Origin: Tritrichomonas musculus | Taxonomy: Eukaryota > Parabasalia > Tritrichomonadida > Tritrichomonadidae | Reading direction: 5' to 3' | DNA length: 64,000 nt | Assembly (NCBI GenBank): GCA_039105265.1 | Contig: JAPFFF010000054.1 | Location: 124,001-188,000, forward strand | In this document: positions 62,797 to 64,000 of the stretch, piece by piece | How positions within the stretch are numbered: position 1 is the first letter of the stretch | How the letters are laid out: each line of letters begins with the position of its first letter | Notes under the pieces: model-generated | Told to the model about the DNA's origin: nothing | Databases searched by the model: none | The model's input: only the letters and a program-made list of their open reading frames with translations | Made by a program: the position numbers and the translations under genes

Positions 62797-63354
62797 TAAT
62801 AAAATTCTATTTATTTGAACTCACTATTCAAAAGAATAAACCACATTTAAAAAATTCAATTAAATAGATAAATTTTGTATGAATTAGGATAAAAAAAAAA
62901 AAAAAATTGAATAAACTATATTTAAAAAATTCTATTCATTATTTTGGATTATTTCTTAAAATTGAATCAATATGGACGATATGACATCTTTTAATCAAAA
63001 TTGATTATAAAAATAATTAGCTCATATATGCATCATTTTTCGATAACGTTCCTTATAAACTTAATACATATGAATATAACTTAAATACTAAAAATATTAA
63101 TGACTCTTTTTCAATTTTATTAAATTAATATTTATTAATTCTAAGAGATATATTTTTAAATTTAAACCGAAAAAATATTATTGGAAGTATACCTTCCTCT
63201 ATAAATTATATAATGATTTACATTTATAATTTTAGTTAGAAAAGCTAAAATTCTTAAAGAGAATATATGACAAAATATATAAATTCAAATATTTGGTTGG
63301 ATAGGAGAGTGACGAAAATCTGGGTTTTTTATGTTTTTCTGAGGTTTATGAAGT

Positions 63355-63387
<33 letters not shown>

Positions 63388-63850
63388 AGAGAGAGAGAGA
63401 GAGAGTAAAAATTATCCAAAATTTGACTCATGTTGTTTGCAAACAAATTTTATTTATCTCAATTTCAATTTTTCAAAGATCCCATTGAAATATTTACACC
63501 AAAAAAATGCGAAATTTATTCATAAATGATTAACATTTTGGTAAGATAATATGATTATTATGTTTATGATTCAATTTAGATAATAAGTATTTTTTAATAT
63601 AAGTCTTAAATTAAATACCAAAAAATGAATATGTAATTCCTTTTTTTATTTTTATTTTAGGAATTAAAGAGTACCATTATCTATTTTCTTTATACAAATA
63701 TAATTATCCATTTAAAACGATAAATTTTGTTCATAGAACAGGAAAACTCAATTTTATTTGGTAAAATTTTTAATCAACTTTTTGAGATATAATAATAAGA
63801 TTATGGCAAATAATTGTATCACGCGAATTCCCCTGAATAATAGTTGAAAT
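62797..63850. other. Divergent intergenic region with a T31/(GA)9 tract
   Basis: AT-rich; includes a poly-T run of 31 bases (63,356-63,386) followed by a GA repeat (63,387-63,405). No gene is seen. Confidence 0.6.
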
Positions 63851-64000
63851 ATGGATGGAAATAATAAAAAATTAAAAAATGAATCCAAAAATACTGATTT
63901 TGAAAACAAAGTAAATCTATTAACTAATTTAAATCTATTAACAGAACAAATTCCTAATTTTCCATCTTTTAAATTTGGAAAATGCTTTGAAAAACGTTCA
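63851..64000 (+). CDS. Start of an unidentified gene (first 50 codons)
   Basis: An ATG at 63,851, directly after in-frame stops, opens a frame that stays open to the window edge (MDGNNKKLKNESKNTDFENK, then a Leu/Asn-rich stretch). It is too short to identify. The hydrophilic start resembles the leaders of other trichomonad cytosolic proteins. Confidence 0.4.
   Translation, partial: MDGNNKKLKNESKNTDFENKVNLLTNLNLLTEQIPNFPSFKFGKCFEKRS

Noticed and set aside
1-64000. Virus-like elements such as Mavericks/Polintons, which are common in trichomonads
   Set aside because: No capsid, DNA polymerase, integrase or packaging-ATPase-like sequence was recognised anywhere in the window.

Overview
The window is a very AT-rich stretch of protist nuclear DNA, most likely from a parabasalid (trichomonad such as Tritrichomonas or Trichomonas). 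The support is long intronless genes with short spacers, several TKL-type kinases and pseudokinases, BTB-like/ankyrin and BTB-like/tubby proteins, a papain-family protease, and a high density of small DNA transposons. No species call is possible from sequence alone. No tRNA or rRNA gene was seen.

Positions 1-41,355 are dominated by one local gene family: seven plus-strand members of giant, kinase-dead proteins. Each is built from repeated modules of about 480 residues (an all-helical segment followed by a pseudokinase domain that lacks the HRD and DFG aspartates), closed by one C-terminal module. Module number is 3, 3, 2, 2, 1 and 1 in the six members whose 5' ends lie in the window (1967, 1968, 1491, 1491, about 946 and 1007 residues). 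The first member is cut by the window edge. Three alternative C-terminal tails are distributed among the members. Nucleotide identity between modules is so high that a 32-nt block is unchanged in all twelve, which points to unequal recombination and gene conversion. One member (32,915-37,342) is split by a 1,578-bp Mutator-like element with a perfect 9-bp target duplication. Between the genes lie a separate pseudokinase fragment on the minus strand, a decayed surface-protein-like reading frame, and several MITEs: a Mutator-like type with 87-bp terminal repeats, a hAT type, a mariner type, and foldback elements.

Positions 41,900-64,000 look like ordinary housekeeping and signalling DNA. They hold a CLASP-like microtubule-associated protein with a TOG-like N terminus, an SxIP motif and an SR[FI]KQSP repeat; a TTAA-flanked 1.8-kb repeat element; a PABPN1-like RRM protein; a BTB-like/ankyrin protein with an internal duplication; a BTB-like/tubby protein; an ERCC6/CSB-type SNF2 ATPase; a papain-family cysteine protease; a second mariner-type MITE; a JAK-like pseudokinase-kinase protein; an ACC-synthase-like aminotransferase; and the first 50 codons of an unidentified gene at the right edge.

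The most unusual feature is the modular multi-pseudokinase array. The genes have no catalytic logic left, yet keep long open frames and varying module numbers, so a scaffold, decoy or binding role is more likely than phosphorylation. That role is inference.
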